A stretch of DNA of 19,105 nucleotides from Flavobacteriaceae bacterium (GTDB lineage Bacteria > Bacteroidota > Bacteroidia > Flavobacteriales > Flavobacteriaceae): assembly GCA_029245825.1 (NCBI GenBank), contig JAQWON010000028.1:1-19105 (forward strand). Direction: 5' to 3'. The notes under the pieces are model-generated. The model had not been told where the DNA came from. It did not search any database and saw only the letters and a list, made by a program, of their open reading frames with translations. A program made the position numbers and the translations under genes. Positions 7,772 through 15,290 of this stretch are shown piece after piece (within the stretch, counting starts at the first letter, position 1; every line of letters starts with the position of its first letter).

Positions 7772-7954
7772 TTAAATTTCCTTTTTATGAGAACCGTCAC
7801 AAAAGGGTAATTTTTTTGATTTAGAACAACCACATAGAGTAAATCTATCGCTATGCTCAATCTCTTCTCCCTCTTCATTAGTTAATTTAACATCTCCCTG
7901 AACTACTATTTGCCCTTTTGATTTCCTGAAAATTATAACTTTTTTACTACTCAT
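7772..7954 (-). CDS. CDGSH iron-sulfur domain protein
   Basis: A 60-residue soluble protein with a complete mitoNEET-type motif CGCSKSKKLPFCDGSH (C41, C43, C52, H56), matching C-x-C-x2-S-x3-P-x-C-D-G-S-H. Such proteins bind a redox-active, acid-labile 2Fe-2S cluster with three cysteines and one histidine. This is the single-motif, membrane-anchor-free bacterial form. It starts 3 bases after the stop of the Rieske oxygenase gene, so the two are almost certainly co-translated. A role in electron delivery to, or cluster supply for, that oxygenase is an inference from the context only. Confidence 0.92.
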   Translation of the reverse strand: MSSKKVIIFRKSKGQIVVQGDVKLTNEEGEEIEHSDRFTLCGCSKSKKLPFCDGSHKKEI

Positions 7955-7957
7955 TTT

Positions 7958-9046
7958 TTACTTATTTAAAAAATCTGAAACTAAGAGGTGAAAATGATGA
8001 ACTCCCTTTTCTCTAGTTGGAGAAAATCTTCCAGTCTCATAGTATTTAGAACGCATACCTCTCTGAACATTTTGAACAACAAATTCATCTTCTTTTTCTA
8101 CTTTATCAAGAATGCTCCCAGCCCCTGAGTCTAATTTATTAGCATCATATACATAAGGAATAAAGGATACTTTAGTTTTATTTACAGCAATTGGCTTTAC
8201 TATATTTATAGAAAGACCCCAAGGATAAAAATTAAACATCATATTTGGAAAGACCCAAAAATAATATGCTGCTATTTTTTTTCCGTAATCTACATGATCT
8301 TTTGGGAAATCAAATGCAATTGAAGAGTCATTTGTATATCCCACCTGTACATTAAAATAATCATAAATTTCTGTGTCATAATCTCCGTAATCTAATTCTT
8401 TATTCAAATCTTCATGTACAAAAGGAATATGAAATCCTTCCAAATAATTGTCACAATATAAAGCCCAATTAGCATCAACTATGTAATCTTTTCCAAGATC
8501 TTCCCTGAGGGAAAACTCATTTAATGGAAGAAATCCTACCCGATTATTAATTTTTTCAATAACTTTTTTTATGTCATATTGAGGGTCAATACCCATGAAT
8601 AAAAATGGTCCCCATTTTTCTATTGGAAAATTGAATAAATTATCGCAATCTCTAGGGAAATTTTTTGTTTTTTCAAACTCTGGCATAAATTCGAAGTCCC
8701 CATTTAAATTAAATCTCCTGCCATGATACATACATACAAGTTTCTTAGTTTTAGTAGGAGTCAAAGCAAGTAAATTCCCTCTATGTGTACAAACATTGGA
8801 CAGACAAGAAATAATTCCATTATTGTCTTTAGTCAGTAAAATAGGCTCATCTAAAAAATTATTCATTAAGCTAATGGGGTAAATTGAATTTGATTGTTTA
8901 ACAAGATTCTCATGACCGATCCATTGCCAAGATTTTGAAAAAATTTTTCTCTTTACAAGGTCAAAAATTGATTCGTCCATATAAAATTTTGATGGCAGAG
9001 TCTCAGCTTTGTTGATATCCTTGTCTACCTTAAAATTATAATCCAT
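7958..9046 (-). CDS. Rieske non-heme iron oxygenase, alpha subunit (ring-hydroxylating/carnitine-choline monooxygenase type)
   Basis: A 362-residue oxygenase alpha subunit. The Rieske 2Fe-2S centre is formed by C86-T-H88 (NVCTHRG) and C105-M-Y-H108 (CMYHGRRF). The catalytic domain has DNYLEGFHIPFVH with iron ligands H206 and H211 and E203 as a possible bridging acid, as in CntA-like enzymes. The C-terminus keeps the family pattern VVQNVQRGMRS...GRFSPTREKGVHHFH. These enzymes use electrons from a reductase to oxidise aromatic rings or quaternary amines; the substrate cannot be assigned. No reductase, ferredoxin or beta subunit is in the window; only the CDGSH gene follows. An amino acid permease diverges upstream across a 61-base gap. 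Confidence 0.92.
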   Translation of the reverse strand: MDYNFKVDKDINKAETLPSKFYMDESIFDLVKRKIFSKSWQWIGHENLVKQSNSIYPISLMNNFLDEPILLTKDNNGIISCLSNVCTHRGNLLALTPTKTKKLVCMYHGRRFNLNGDFEFMPEFEKTKNFPRDCDNLFNFPIEKWGPFLFMGIDPQYDIKKVIEKINNRVGFLPLNEFSLREDLGKDYIVDANWALYCDNYLEGFHIPFVHEDLNKELDYGDYDTEIYDYFNVQVGYTNDSSIAFDFPKDHVDYGKKIAAYYFWVFPNMMFNFYPWGLSINIVKPIAVNKTKVSFIPYVYDANKLDSGAGSILDKVEKEDEFVVQNVQRGMRSKYYETGRFSPTREKGVHHFHLLVSDFLNK

Positions 9047-9107
9047 TTTAATATCCTCTTGTTGATAATAGAATTAAATTTAAACAATTATTTGTCTTAA
9101 TAAAAAA

Positions 9108-10415
9108 ATGAAGTCGTCGCATCAAAAAATTGGTCTAATTTCCGCCACTTCCCTAGTTGTTGGTAATATGATAGGTGCTGGAGTATTTGTTCTCCCTGCA
9201 GCACTATCAAAATATGGCTCCATTGGCTTATTTGGATGGCTAATTTCAGCTTTTGGGGCAATTATTTTAGCTATTATTTTCAGTAGTTTAAGTAAAATTA
9301 TTTCAGATAAAAGTGGAGGGCCATATGTTTATTCTAAAAATGGATTTGGTGACTTTATTGGATTTTTAGTTGCCTGGGGGTACTGGGTTTGTACATGGAT
9401 CGGAAATGGTGCAATTGTTATTTCAGTAATAGGAGCCTCTGGGTTTTTTTTCCCAACCATAACAAATAATCCAGTTTTTTCAGTAACATATGGAATTTCT
9501 ATTATTTGGATTTTAACATACATTAATACAAGAGGGATAAAGGATTCTGCAATTGTTCAGATTATAACTACACTTTTGAAACTCTTCCCTATATTGATTG
9601 TCATCGTTTTTGGGATATTCTTTTTTGATATATCAAATTTCCCAAAATTTAATCTTACAAATAATTCTGATATTAGTATTATCCCAATTGTAGCCAGTTT
9701 AACATTATATGCTTTTTTAGGAATTGAATCTGCATCAATTCCAGCTGAAAATGTTAAGAATCCAAAAAAAAATATCCCTAAAGCTACAATGATAGGTACA
9801 TTAATTTGTGTATTAGTTTATTTTTCTGGAACCGCTATTTTATTTGGTGTTTTACCAGTAGAAATCATGCAAAATTCTCCAGCTCCATTTATTGATGCCG
9901 CAGAGAAGATAGGAGGTAAATATATGGCTTCTTTTGTAGGTCTGGGAACAATAATAGCAGGAATTGGGGCATTAAATGGGTGGATTTTAATGACTGGACA
10001 AATGCCTATGGCAGCTTCAAAAGACAAATTATTTCCAGAAGTATTTGGAAAACAAAATAGCAAAGGAGTCCCACTTTTAGGTTTAATAATAGGTAGTGTT
10101 TTAACCTCTTTTGTAATGCTGATGAACTATAATGATTCCTTGGTAAATCAGTTTGAGTTTCTTATTCTTTTATCTACATTTATTTGTCTTGTCCCATATC
10201 TTTTCACAGCCGCTTCCTTTTCACTAATTTCTTTGAGGAATTTTCAAAATGGAAAACTTATTAAAAATATTATTATTTCAGTGTTTGGATTTTTATTCAG
10301 TATTTGGGCTATTTATGGATCTGGAAAAGAAAGTGTGTTTTACGGATTTATACTCCTTCTATTAGGAATTCCTCTTTATGTATATATCAAATGGAAAAAT
10401 AATCGCTCTCTTTAG
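9108..10415 (+). CDS. APC-superfamily amino acid/polyamine transporter
   Basis: A 435-residue inner-membrane transporter with about 12 hydrophobic helices. The first helix has the substrate-binding GNMIGAGVF motif (19-27), and the family block ESASIPAENVKNPKKNIPKAT lies near the middle, as in basic amino acid/polyamine antiporters such as AdiC or PotE and their uptake relatives. It likely imports or exchanges an amino acid; specificity and direction are not visible. It diverges from the Rieske oxygenase gene and stops only 2 bases from the end of the convergent broken beta-barrel gene. Full length, with no anomalies. Confidence 0.9.
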   Translation: MKSSHQKIGLISATSLVVGNMIGAGVFVLPAALSKYGSIGLFGWLISAFGAIILAIIFSSLSKIISDKSGGPYVYSKNGFGDFIGFLVAWGYWVCTWIGNGAIVISVIGASGFFFPTITNNPVFSVTYGISIIWILTYINTRGIKDSAIVQIITTLLKLFPILIVIVFGIFFFDISNFPKFNLTNNSDISIIPIVASLTLYAFLGIESASIPAENVKNPKKNIPKATMIGTLICVLVYFSGTAILFGVLPVEIMQNSPAPFIDAAEKIGGKYMASFVGLGTIIAGIGALNGWILMTGQMPMAASKDKLFPEVFGKQNSKGVPLLGLIIGSVLTSFVMLMNYNDSLVNQFEFLILLSTFICLVPYLFTAASFSLISLRNFQNGKLIKNIIISVFGFLFSIWAIYGSGKESVFYGFILLLLGIPLYVYIKWKNNRSL

Positions 10416-10417
10416 TA

Positions 10418-11300
10418 CTAAAAAGAAAACAAGTATTCTATTGTTAGACTATAAAACCCTGTAGAAGATAGCGTTTCTTTTTTTAGAATATCCCTTGGAA
10501 AATTAATACTATACGATGCTTCAAAGCTAAGTCTGTTTATCTCCATATAGACAGGAAATCTAAATTGTGTATTTATAAGTCCAAAACGTGTTTGCTCCGA
10601 CTCCAAAAATTCCTCATAAAAGTAATATTCAGGATTTATATTCTCCTCACTTAAAATAAAACTTACCCTTGGATTAAAATTCAGGCTAAATTGTTCTCCT
10701 TGATAAGACCTTTTGCCGATTAATTCTGCTGTTCCGTCTATATAATTATCTTTATTAGACTCTCCAATTATGTTAAAGGAGTATAAGGCATTTGTAGTAA
10801 CTTGAAAAAAAGATTCCCCACCAAAAAAATAATTTGAGTTAATATTTAAAAAAAATCATCATTTGAAAAATAACTCCCGCCAAGAACTAATGAATTGAGA
10901 AAATTCTCTGAATAAAAATATCTGCTATAACTAGTGTTGAAATTTATCTTTTCGCTTAGGTTCTTAATGTTGAAATAATATCCCATAGAAAGAGCAGTTA
11001 AATCCCATGAAGGAATTACCTCACTTAAATAAAGCCCTGTTAAAGTGGCAAAAAATCCTTTTGTATTAAGATATGTTATCTGAGAGAAAAATTAAATTGA
11101 TCTACTGATGTTTCCCTGCCAGAAAAAAATGTATTGCTATTATAGTTTAGGTTTGAATAAATAAAATTTGTGTTTGTTTTTTCAAGTAGATCGCCATAAA
11201 ATAATTCATTTATTATCTCTTCGGCTTCTTCTGATAATTTGTTTTATTGAGAAAAACTTGTGTAGGGTATCAGCAAAAAGAGGAAAACAAAATTTTTCAA
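10418..11300 (-). pseudogene. Broken outer-membrane beta-barrel protein gene (two frameshifts and one in-frame stop)
   Basis: Three minus-strand frames join into one protein of about 290 residues. A TTG at 11300 starts a signal peptide (KNFVFLFLLIPYTSFSQ), and a TAA at 11246-11244 follows at once. The frame then continues NKLSEEAEEIINELFYGD to about 11091. A one-base shift there (five A at 11087-11091) opens the next frame (SQITYLNTKGFFATLTG...) to about 10855, where a second shift in an eight-A run (10848-10855) opens the last frame, ending IEYLFSF. Strand-like alternating aromatics and a terminal Phe indicate an outer-membrane barrel. The shifts could be homopolymer errors, but the nonsense codon is a different class of change, so decay is the better reading. 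It lies downstream of the sigma/anti-sigma cassette. Confidence 0.72.
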
Positions 11301-11358
11301 AAATCGCTTATTTGGAGCGGCTAAAATATAATTTTAATTGACTGCTTTGAAATAATGT

Positions 11359-11865
11359 TTAACGATTCCCGAGATTATTTTTTGGTAAAGGCCTTTTTTT
11401 CCTTCTTTCCATTTCCCCAGCTTTAAGACGGCTCCCCCTTGGATCTCCTTGTCTTATCTTTGAATACTTCCTTTTTAAATCATTTAGTTCCTTTCGTTGC
11501 TTATCAGAAAAATTTGATTTTACAGTATGAATAAGGTTTTTTACCCTAACATCTGCTTTATTAAGAATATCTCTCTGAGATAGAGTAAATGTTTTTATTA
11601 ACATCTCTCTTTTTTTTAAAGAGGAGAGTGTATTATTTTTTAAAATATCTAATTGTTTTTTTGACAGAGTCCCTCTAAATAATTCTCTAGATCTTTTTAT
11701 ATTATCCAATTCAGAAGTAATTTGATTTTTTTGTTCCTGTGATAAAGTTTTCATCGTATTAAAAAGCCTTACTTCTATTCTTGGTTGAGGAGGGCCTTGC
11801 CTTATTTGAGAATAAGTAAAGGAAATAATGCTTGAAAAAAAGATATATAAAAATATTTTTCTCAT
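11359..11865 (-). CDS. Periplasmic helical protein, Spy/CpxP/CnrX-like
   Basis: A 168-residue exported protein: signal peptide to about S19 (MRKIFLYIFFSSIISFTYSQ), a Pro-rich patch, then a charged all-helical body. Four L/F-S-x-x-[Q/D] motifs occur at 41-45 (LSQEQ), 67-71 (LSKKQ), 95-99 (LSQRD) and 119-123 (FSDKQ), about 26 residues apart. This recalls the LTxxQ repeats of Spy/CpxP chaperones and the related CnrX sensors. The tail (140-168) is very basic. It follows the probable anti-sigma gene by 26 bases, so it is likely the third gene of the sigma operon and could sense envelope stress or metals. That function is inferred from fold resemblance and position. Confidence 0.7.
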   Translation of the reverse strand: MRKIFLYIFFSSIISFTYSQIRQGPPQPRIEVRLFNTMKTLSQEQKNQITSELDNIKRSRELFRGTLSKKQLDILKNNTLSSLKKREMLIKTFTLSQRDILNKADVRVKNLIHTVKSNFSDKQRKELNDLKRKYSKIRQGDPRGSRLKAGEMERRKKRPLPKNNLGNR

Positions 11866-11891
11866 TAGCTCATTCTTTAATCGTTGTATAT

Positions 11892-12278
11892 TTATTCATA
11901 TATAATTTGATTTGCAACATGCAAATTAAAAAAATAGTCGACTTCCTGATCTTCTAAAAACAAAGATTCAAACATAGTAGAAGATTCAATTTCCACAATC
12001 TCTTCTTTTGAAATTTTATAGATAACTTCATCCGATTTATATATAGAAGAATTATCTTGATAATTAAAATAAGTAACCCCGAGTAAAACTAATACAGTTG
12101 CAGCGACAGCAAACCCAATCCTTTTTTTAGGAAAAAAATTAACCCATGAGATTGTTTTACTTTCCTGTTTGTTTAGAGTCACTTTTTTTGAAAAAACTTC
12201 CTGCCAAATTTGCTCCTTGCTTTGAGAAAATTTAATGTCACCTTTTTTTAAAAATCTGTTCATTTTACTATCATCCAT
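11892..12278 (-). CDS. Single-pass membrane protein, probable anti-sigma factor
   Basis: A 128-residue protein with a soluble N-terminal part (1-52, containing FSQSKEQIWQEVF), one transmembrane helix (about 54-71, IGFAVAATVLVLLGVTYF) and a ~55-residue acidic outer part (KISKEEIVEIESSTMFESLFLEDQEVD). It has no recognisable zinc-finger anti-sigma motif. It starts 6 bases after the ECF sigma stop, the usual place for the cognate anti-sigma factor, and its topology (cytosolic N-terminus, periplasmic C-terminus) suits that role. The assignment rests on context and topology, not on a motif. Confidence 0.65.
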   Translation of the reverse strand: MDDSKMNRFLKKGDIKFSQSKEQIWQEVFSKKVTLNKQESKTISWVNFFPKKRIGFAVAATVLVLLGVTYFNYQDNSSIYKSDEVIYKISKEEIVEIESSTMFESLFLEDQEVDYFFNLHVANQIIYE

Positions 12279-12284
12279 ATTAAT

Positions 12285-12773
12285 CTATTTTTTCCCTGCC
12301 TCTAATTTAATATATTTCCAAGCTTGGGTCATCCTTTTTTCTACTGCCTTGATACTAAGGCCTAAATAATTAGCTATTTCCGATATGGTAAGACCATCCA
12401 TTTTATTCATCAAAAATACGCTTCTATGCCTTTCTCCTAATCCTGACAAAATTAATTGCATTTTTTTTCTATACTTGATTATTTCTTCATTTCCGTTTTC
12501 AGCTTCATTAGACTTTATTTCAAAATGTTGATTAGCAAATTCTCTTTCTCTTTTTTTCTTTCTCCAATGATTAATAAACTCATCTGTTGCCATTTTATAT
12601 AACAAGGCCTTAATATTTTTCTTATATAAAAAATCTTTTTTTTCCCATAGTTTTAAAAAACAGTTTTGAGCAACATCTGTTGCCAAAGCTTCATCTGAAC
12701 ACCTATAATAAATATACCTTCTGATACTGTCAAAATATTTGTCATAAAGATTTTTAAATTCACTTTCTTTCAA
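12285..12773 (-). CDS. ECF-type RNA polymerase sigma factor
   Basis: A 162-residue sigma-70 family group IV factor. Region 2 spans about 7-72 (LYDKYFDSIRRYIYYR, then DVAQNCFLKLWEKK, then ALLYKMATDEFINHWRKKK). Region 4 spans about 107-156 with the helix-turn-helix LTISEIANYLGLSIKAVEKRM. It directs RNA polymerase to a small set of promoters. No ATG is usable: the frame is open only from TTG at 12773 (a TAA lies just upstream), so TTG is the start. It is followed at 6 bases by the probable anti-sigma gene and preceded by the repeat lipoprotein, with an imperfect palindrome between them. Autoregulation is likely but not shown. Confidence 0.93.
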   Translation of the reverse strand: MKESEFKNLYDKYFDSIRRYIYYRCSDEALATDVAQNCFLKLWEKKDFLYKKNIKALLYKMATDEFINHWRKKKREREFANQHFEIKSNEAENGNEEIIKYRKKMQLILSGLGERHRSVFLMNKMDGLTISEIANYLGLSIKAVEKRMTQAWKYIKLEAGKK

Positions 12774-12790
12774 AACTTAATCTTATAAAT

Positions 12791-12818
12791 CACCCCTCCA
12801 AAATATTTTGAAGGAGTG
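12791..12818. repeat. Imperfect 28-bp palindrome between lipoprotein and sigma genes
   Basis: Two 14-base arms, CACCCCTCCAAAAT and ATTTTGAAGGAGTG, are reverse complements at 12 of 14 positions with no spacer. It sits after the lipoprotein stop and before the sigma TTG. No T-run follows on the minus strand, so it is not a classical terminator. An operator or an mRNA-processing hairpin is possible. Confidence 0.5.
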
Positions 12819-12850
12819 ACATTTCAAACCAAATAAATAAAGATTTAACA

Positions 12851-13774
12851 TTATCTTCCCTTAGGCCCATTATTTGATTGCCCCTGAGAAGCTCTTTCTC
12901 TCAATTTTTCTTTTATCTCCTTCATCTCCTCCTCACTGTTAACTGTAACTATTTTTCCATCCCCAAAATCAAGGTCTACAGGATAAACTAATTTTGGTTT
13001 CTCCTTTGAATCAGGGTTTTCATCATACCATGATTTGATAAGAGTCTTTAACTCCTCCTTATCATTTGCACTAATTGTTGATCCATCTGGCATTAAATAA
13101 CTGATTGGGAAAACAAACTTGAAAGGTTTCTTGCTGCGCTGTCTTTCTTTTATTTTTTTTCTAAGTTTCTTCATCTCTTCCTCACTGTTAACTGTGACTA
13201 TTTTCCCGTTCCTAAATTCAAGATCTACAGGATAAACTAATTTTGGTTTCTCCTTTGAATCAGGGTTTTCATCACGCCATGCTTTGATAAGAGCCTTTAG
13301 CTCCTGCTTATCATTTGCTGTAATTGTTGATCCATCTGCCATTTCAAAACTTACTGGGAAAACAAACTTGAAGGGGTTCCTTTTCTTTTTTCTTTTTCCC
13401 TTTTCTGATTTTTTGTCCTCTGAGACCAATTCTCTGCCGTTTTTATTAAAATAAACCTCATTTTTATCTGTAACATATAAAGGAGAGTAATCAATCATTT
13501 TTACCTCATACCCTAAATCTTCAACCTTGAAAGAAATATCTGCTGTCATTGTTTCATAATCTTCATTAATAATAGTCTTTGCAGATGAGGGCAATTGGTT
13601 GTAATCGATCTCTTGTTTCTCAGATGATTTTGCAATTGCTTCTATCAGTGCATCATCAGACATTTTATCCAAAATATCAAAGCCATCAATATCTTTGTTG
13701 CAAGAATATAGAATCACTGCTAAAACAAAAAGCCCTTTTAAAAGGGTCGATTTAAATAAGTTTAAAGTTTTCAT
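12851..13774 (-). CDS. Lipoprotein with PepSY-like region and a tandemly duplicated 83-residue unit
   Basis: A 307-residue lipoprotein: lipobox LYSC gives the acylated Cys at 25. Residues about 60-117 (LPSSAKTIINEDY...GYEVKMIDYSPLYVTDKNEVYFNKNGRELV) resemble the PepSY-like domain of Bacteroidota secreted proteins. After a Lys-rich linker (122-132), an 83-residue unit occurs twice, starting PFKFVFP at 134 and at 217. Each unit splits into two related halves (FVFPVSFEMADGSTITAN and LVYPVDLEFRNGKIVTVN), making four half-repeats. The copies are nearly identical in part, so the duplication is recent. It stands first in the sigma-factor gene run. Function unknown; a ligand-binding or regulatory target role is possible. 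Confidence 0.85.
   Translation of the reverse strand: MKTLNLFKSTLLKGLFVLAVILYSCNKDIDGFDILDKMSDDALIEAIAKSSEKQEIDYNQLPSSAKTIINEDYETMTADISFKVEDLGYEVKMIDYSPLYVTDKNEVYFNKNGRELVSEDKKSEKGKRKKKRNPFKFVFPVSFEMADGSTITANDKQELKALIKAWRDENPDSKEKPKLVYPVDLEFRNGKIVTVNSEEEMKKLRKKIKERQRSKKPFKFVFPISYLMPDGSTISANDKEELKTLIKSWYDENPDSKEKPKLVYPVDLDFGDGKIVTVNSEEEMKEIKEKLRERASQGQSNNGPKGR
12929..13379. repeat. Tandem direct repeat, period 249 bp, inside the lipoprotein gene
   Basis: The stretch around 12947-13058 recurs 249 bases later around 13196-13307 with few changes. For example, the run beginning AGGATAAACTAATTTTGG at 12980 is repeated at 13229. The period is exactly 83 codons, so the frame is kept. Boundaries are approximate because the flanks have diverged. 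Confidence 0.85.
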
Positions 13775-13866
13775 GTCAAATAAATTTTAAGTTTTTGTTT
13801 ATAGACCAATTTCAAAAATTAACCCCCTACTTTTTTCAAAATAATTTTAATTTTATATAAATATAA

Positions 13867-15279
13867 ATGTTTTATTTTCGTTTTTTTCTATTGAAAATAT
13901 CTGATGCATTAATAAAAGATAAAAGATTGAGGGTTATTATTTTTTTGCTATTCGTTTTTTTTTCATGTTCTAAAAATAATTCCTCTGAAAATGCCTTGGG
14001 GATAGATGAAATTTTAGAATCCTTTGAGGAATATTCTCAAGAATCCAGTCATTCATCAGATTACATCTATACCCAAAATAAATTACACAGATTTGACCTT
14101 TACCTGTCAGAACTAAATTTAGACAAAATCGATTCTGCTCCTGCAGACGAAAAATATGTTGAAGGGTCTCTTGTTTTTGAAAATAAGGTCATAAAAAAAG
14201 TTGGAATAAGATATAAAGGATCTATTGGCGCTTGGGTTGGATGCCTCTCTAGTTCAGATTGGACAAATCCAAGTGGTTATAAAACTTGCCCAAAACTTTC
14301 AATGAAAATCAAAATTAATTGGCTATCAGGAGACGAAACTTTTTACGGATTAAAAAAACTTCAATTTCATTCACAAAATTTAGATGATTCTAAAATGCAT
14401 GAGCGACTGGGATACTGGATGTTTAGAAATTTTGGTGTTACTGCTCCAAGATCTAATCATGCAGTTTTATATATAAATGGAGAATTTAATGGCTTATTTG
14501 CTAATACAGAAAATATTGATGGTCCTTTCACAAATAAACATTTTGAAGATGGTGATGGCAATCTATATAAAGAAGTTTGGCCAATTAATAACATGGGTGA
14601 GGTAAATTCAGAATCATATTTTAAAGAGGGACTTAAAACAAATGAAGAAATAGCTGATGTGTCTAAAATATTAAAATTTGGAAGTGAAGTTGAAAACATC
14701 TCTGAAGCAGACCTAAACACAGTCATTAATAGTTGGATAGACAAAGATCTGTTTTTGAAAACAATTCTAGTAGACAGGAGAATAGCTAACGATGATGGGT
14801 TCTTGCATTGGTATAATGATGAGGATGATACTTACTCAAATCATAACTATTATTGGTATGAAGATCCAAAAAATGATAAGGTGCAATTGATTCCATGGGA
14901 TCTTGACAATGCTTTTGAAAATATCGCCTCTGATAGAAATCCTGTCACGCCAATCAAAGATAAATGGAATGAAACAAGTTCAAACTGTAATGGTTTTAGA
15001 TATGGCCCTCTTCAAATAAAACAAAGATCAGCAGCATGCGATAAAATTATTGGAAGCTACTCACTCTATAAAGACAGATATGATGAATTAGACCTTATAT
15101 TCAAACAACAATATTTCAATCTAATTAAAATAAATACTCTTTTGTCAGAATGGTCAGATCAAATTGAAACCGCAGTTCAAAAAGCCAATAATAAATTTCC
15201 CAATGATGAAGCAAGTGTATTTAAGTGGAAACAAGCCCTCGGAAATCTAAAATCTGACATTGAAAGTTCACTTAAATAA
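13867..15279 (+). CDS. CotH-type protein kinase-like lipoprotein
   Basis: A CotH family protein (PF08757 type), related to the spore-coat kinase CotH. In non-spore-formers such proteins are exported and usually of unknown substrate. Family blocks: VGIRYKGSIGAW, GLKKLQFHSQNLDDSKMHERLGYWMFRNFGVTAPRSNHA, YINGEFNGLFANTENIDG and LIPWDLDNAF, the last holding the acidic metal-binding residues expected for the kinase site. The lipobox is FFSC (Cys 34 from the ATG at 13867); a TTG at 13927 would give a more normal 14-residue lipoprotein signal. Total 470 residues. It is divergent from the repeat lipoprotein (92-base AT-rich gap) and convergent with the next lipoprotein gene. Confidence 0.87.
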   Translation: MFYFRFFLLKISDALIKDKRLRVIIFLLFVFFSCSKNNSSENALGIDEILESFEEYSQESSHSSDYIYTQNKLHRFDLYLSELNLDKIDSAPADEKYVEGSLVFENKVIKKVGIRYKGSIGAWVGCLSSSDWTNPSGYKTCPKLSMKIKINWLSGDETFYGLKKLQFHSQNLDDSKMHERLGYWMFRNFGVTAPRSNHAVLYINGEFNGLFANTENIDGPFTNKHFEDGDGNLYKEVWPINNMGEVNSESYFKEGLKTNEEIADVSKILKFGSEVENISEADLNTVINSWIDKDLFLKTILVDRRIANDDGFLHWYNDEDDTYSNHNYYWYEDPKNDKVQLIPWDLDNAFENIASDRNPVTPIKDKWNETSSNCNGFRYGPLQIKQRSAACDKIIGSYSLYKDRYDELDLIFKQQYFNLIKINTLLSEWSDQIETAVQKANNKFPNDEASVFKWKQALGNLKSDIESSLK

Positions 15280-15290
15280 ATTAAGCTTTT

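Noticed and set aside
14457..14744. Minus-strand open frame inside the CotH gene
   Set aside because: Antisense shadow over conserved CotH blocks.
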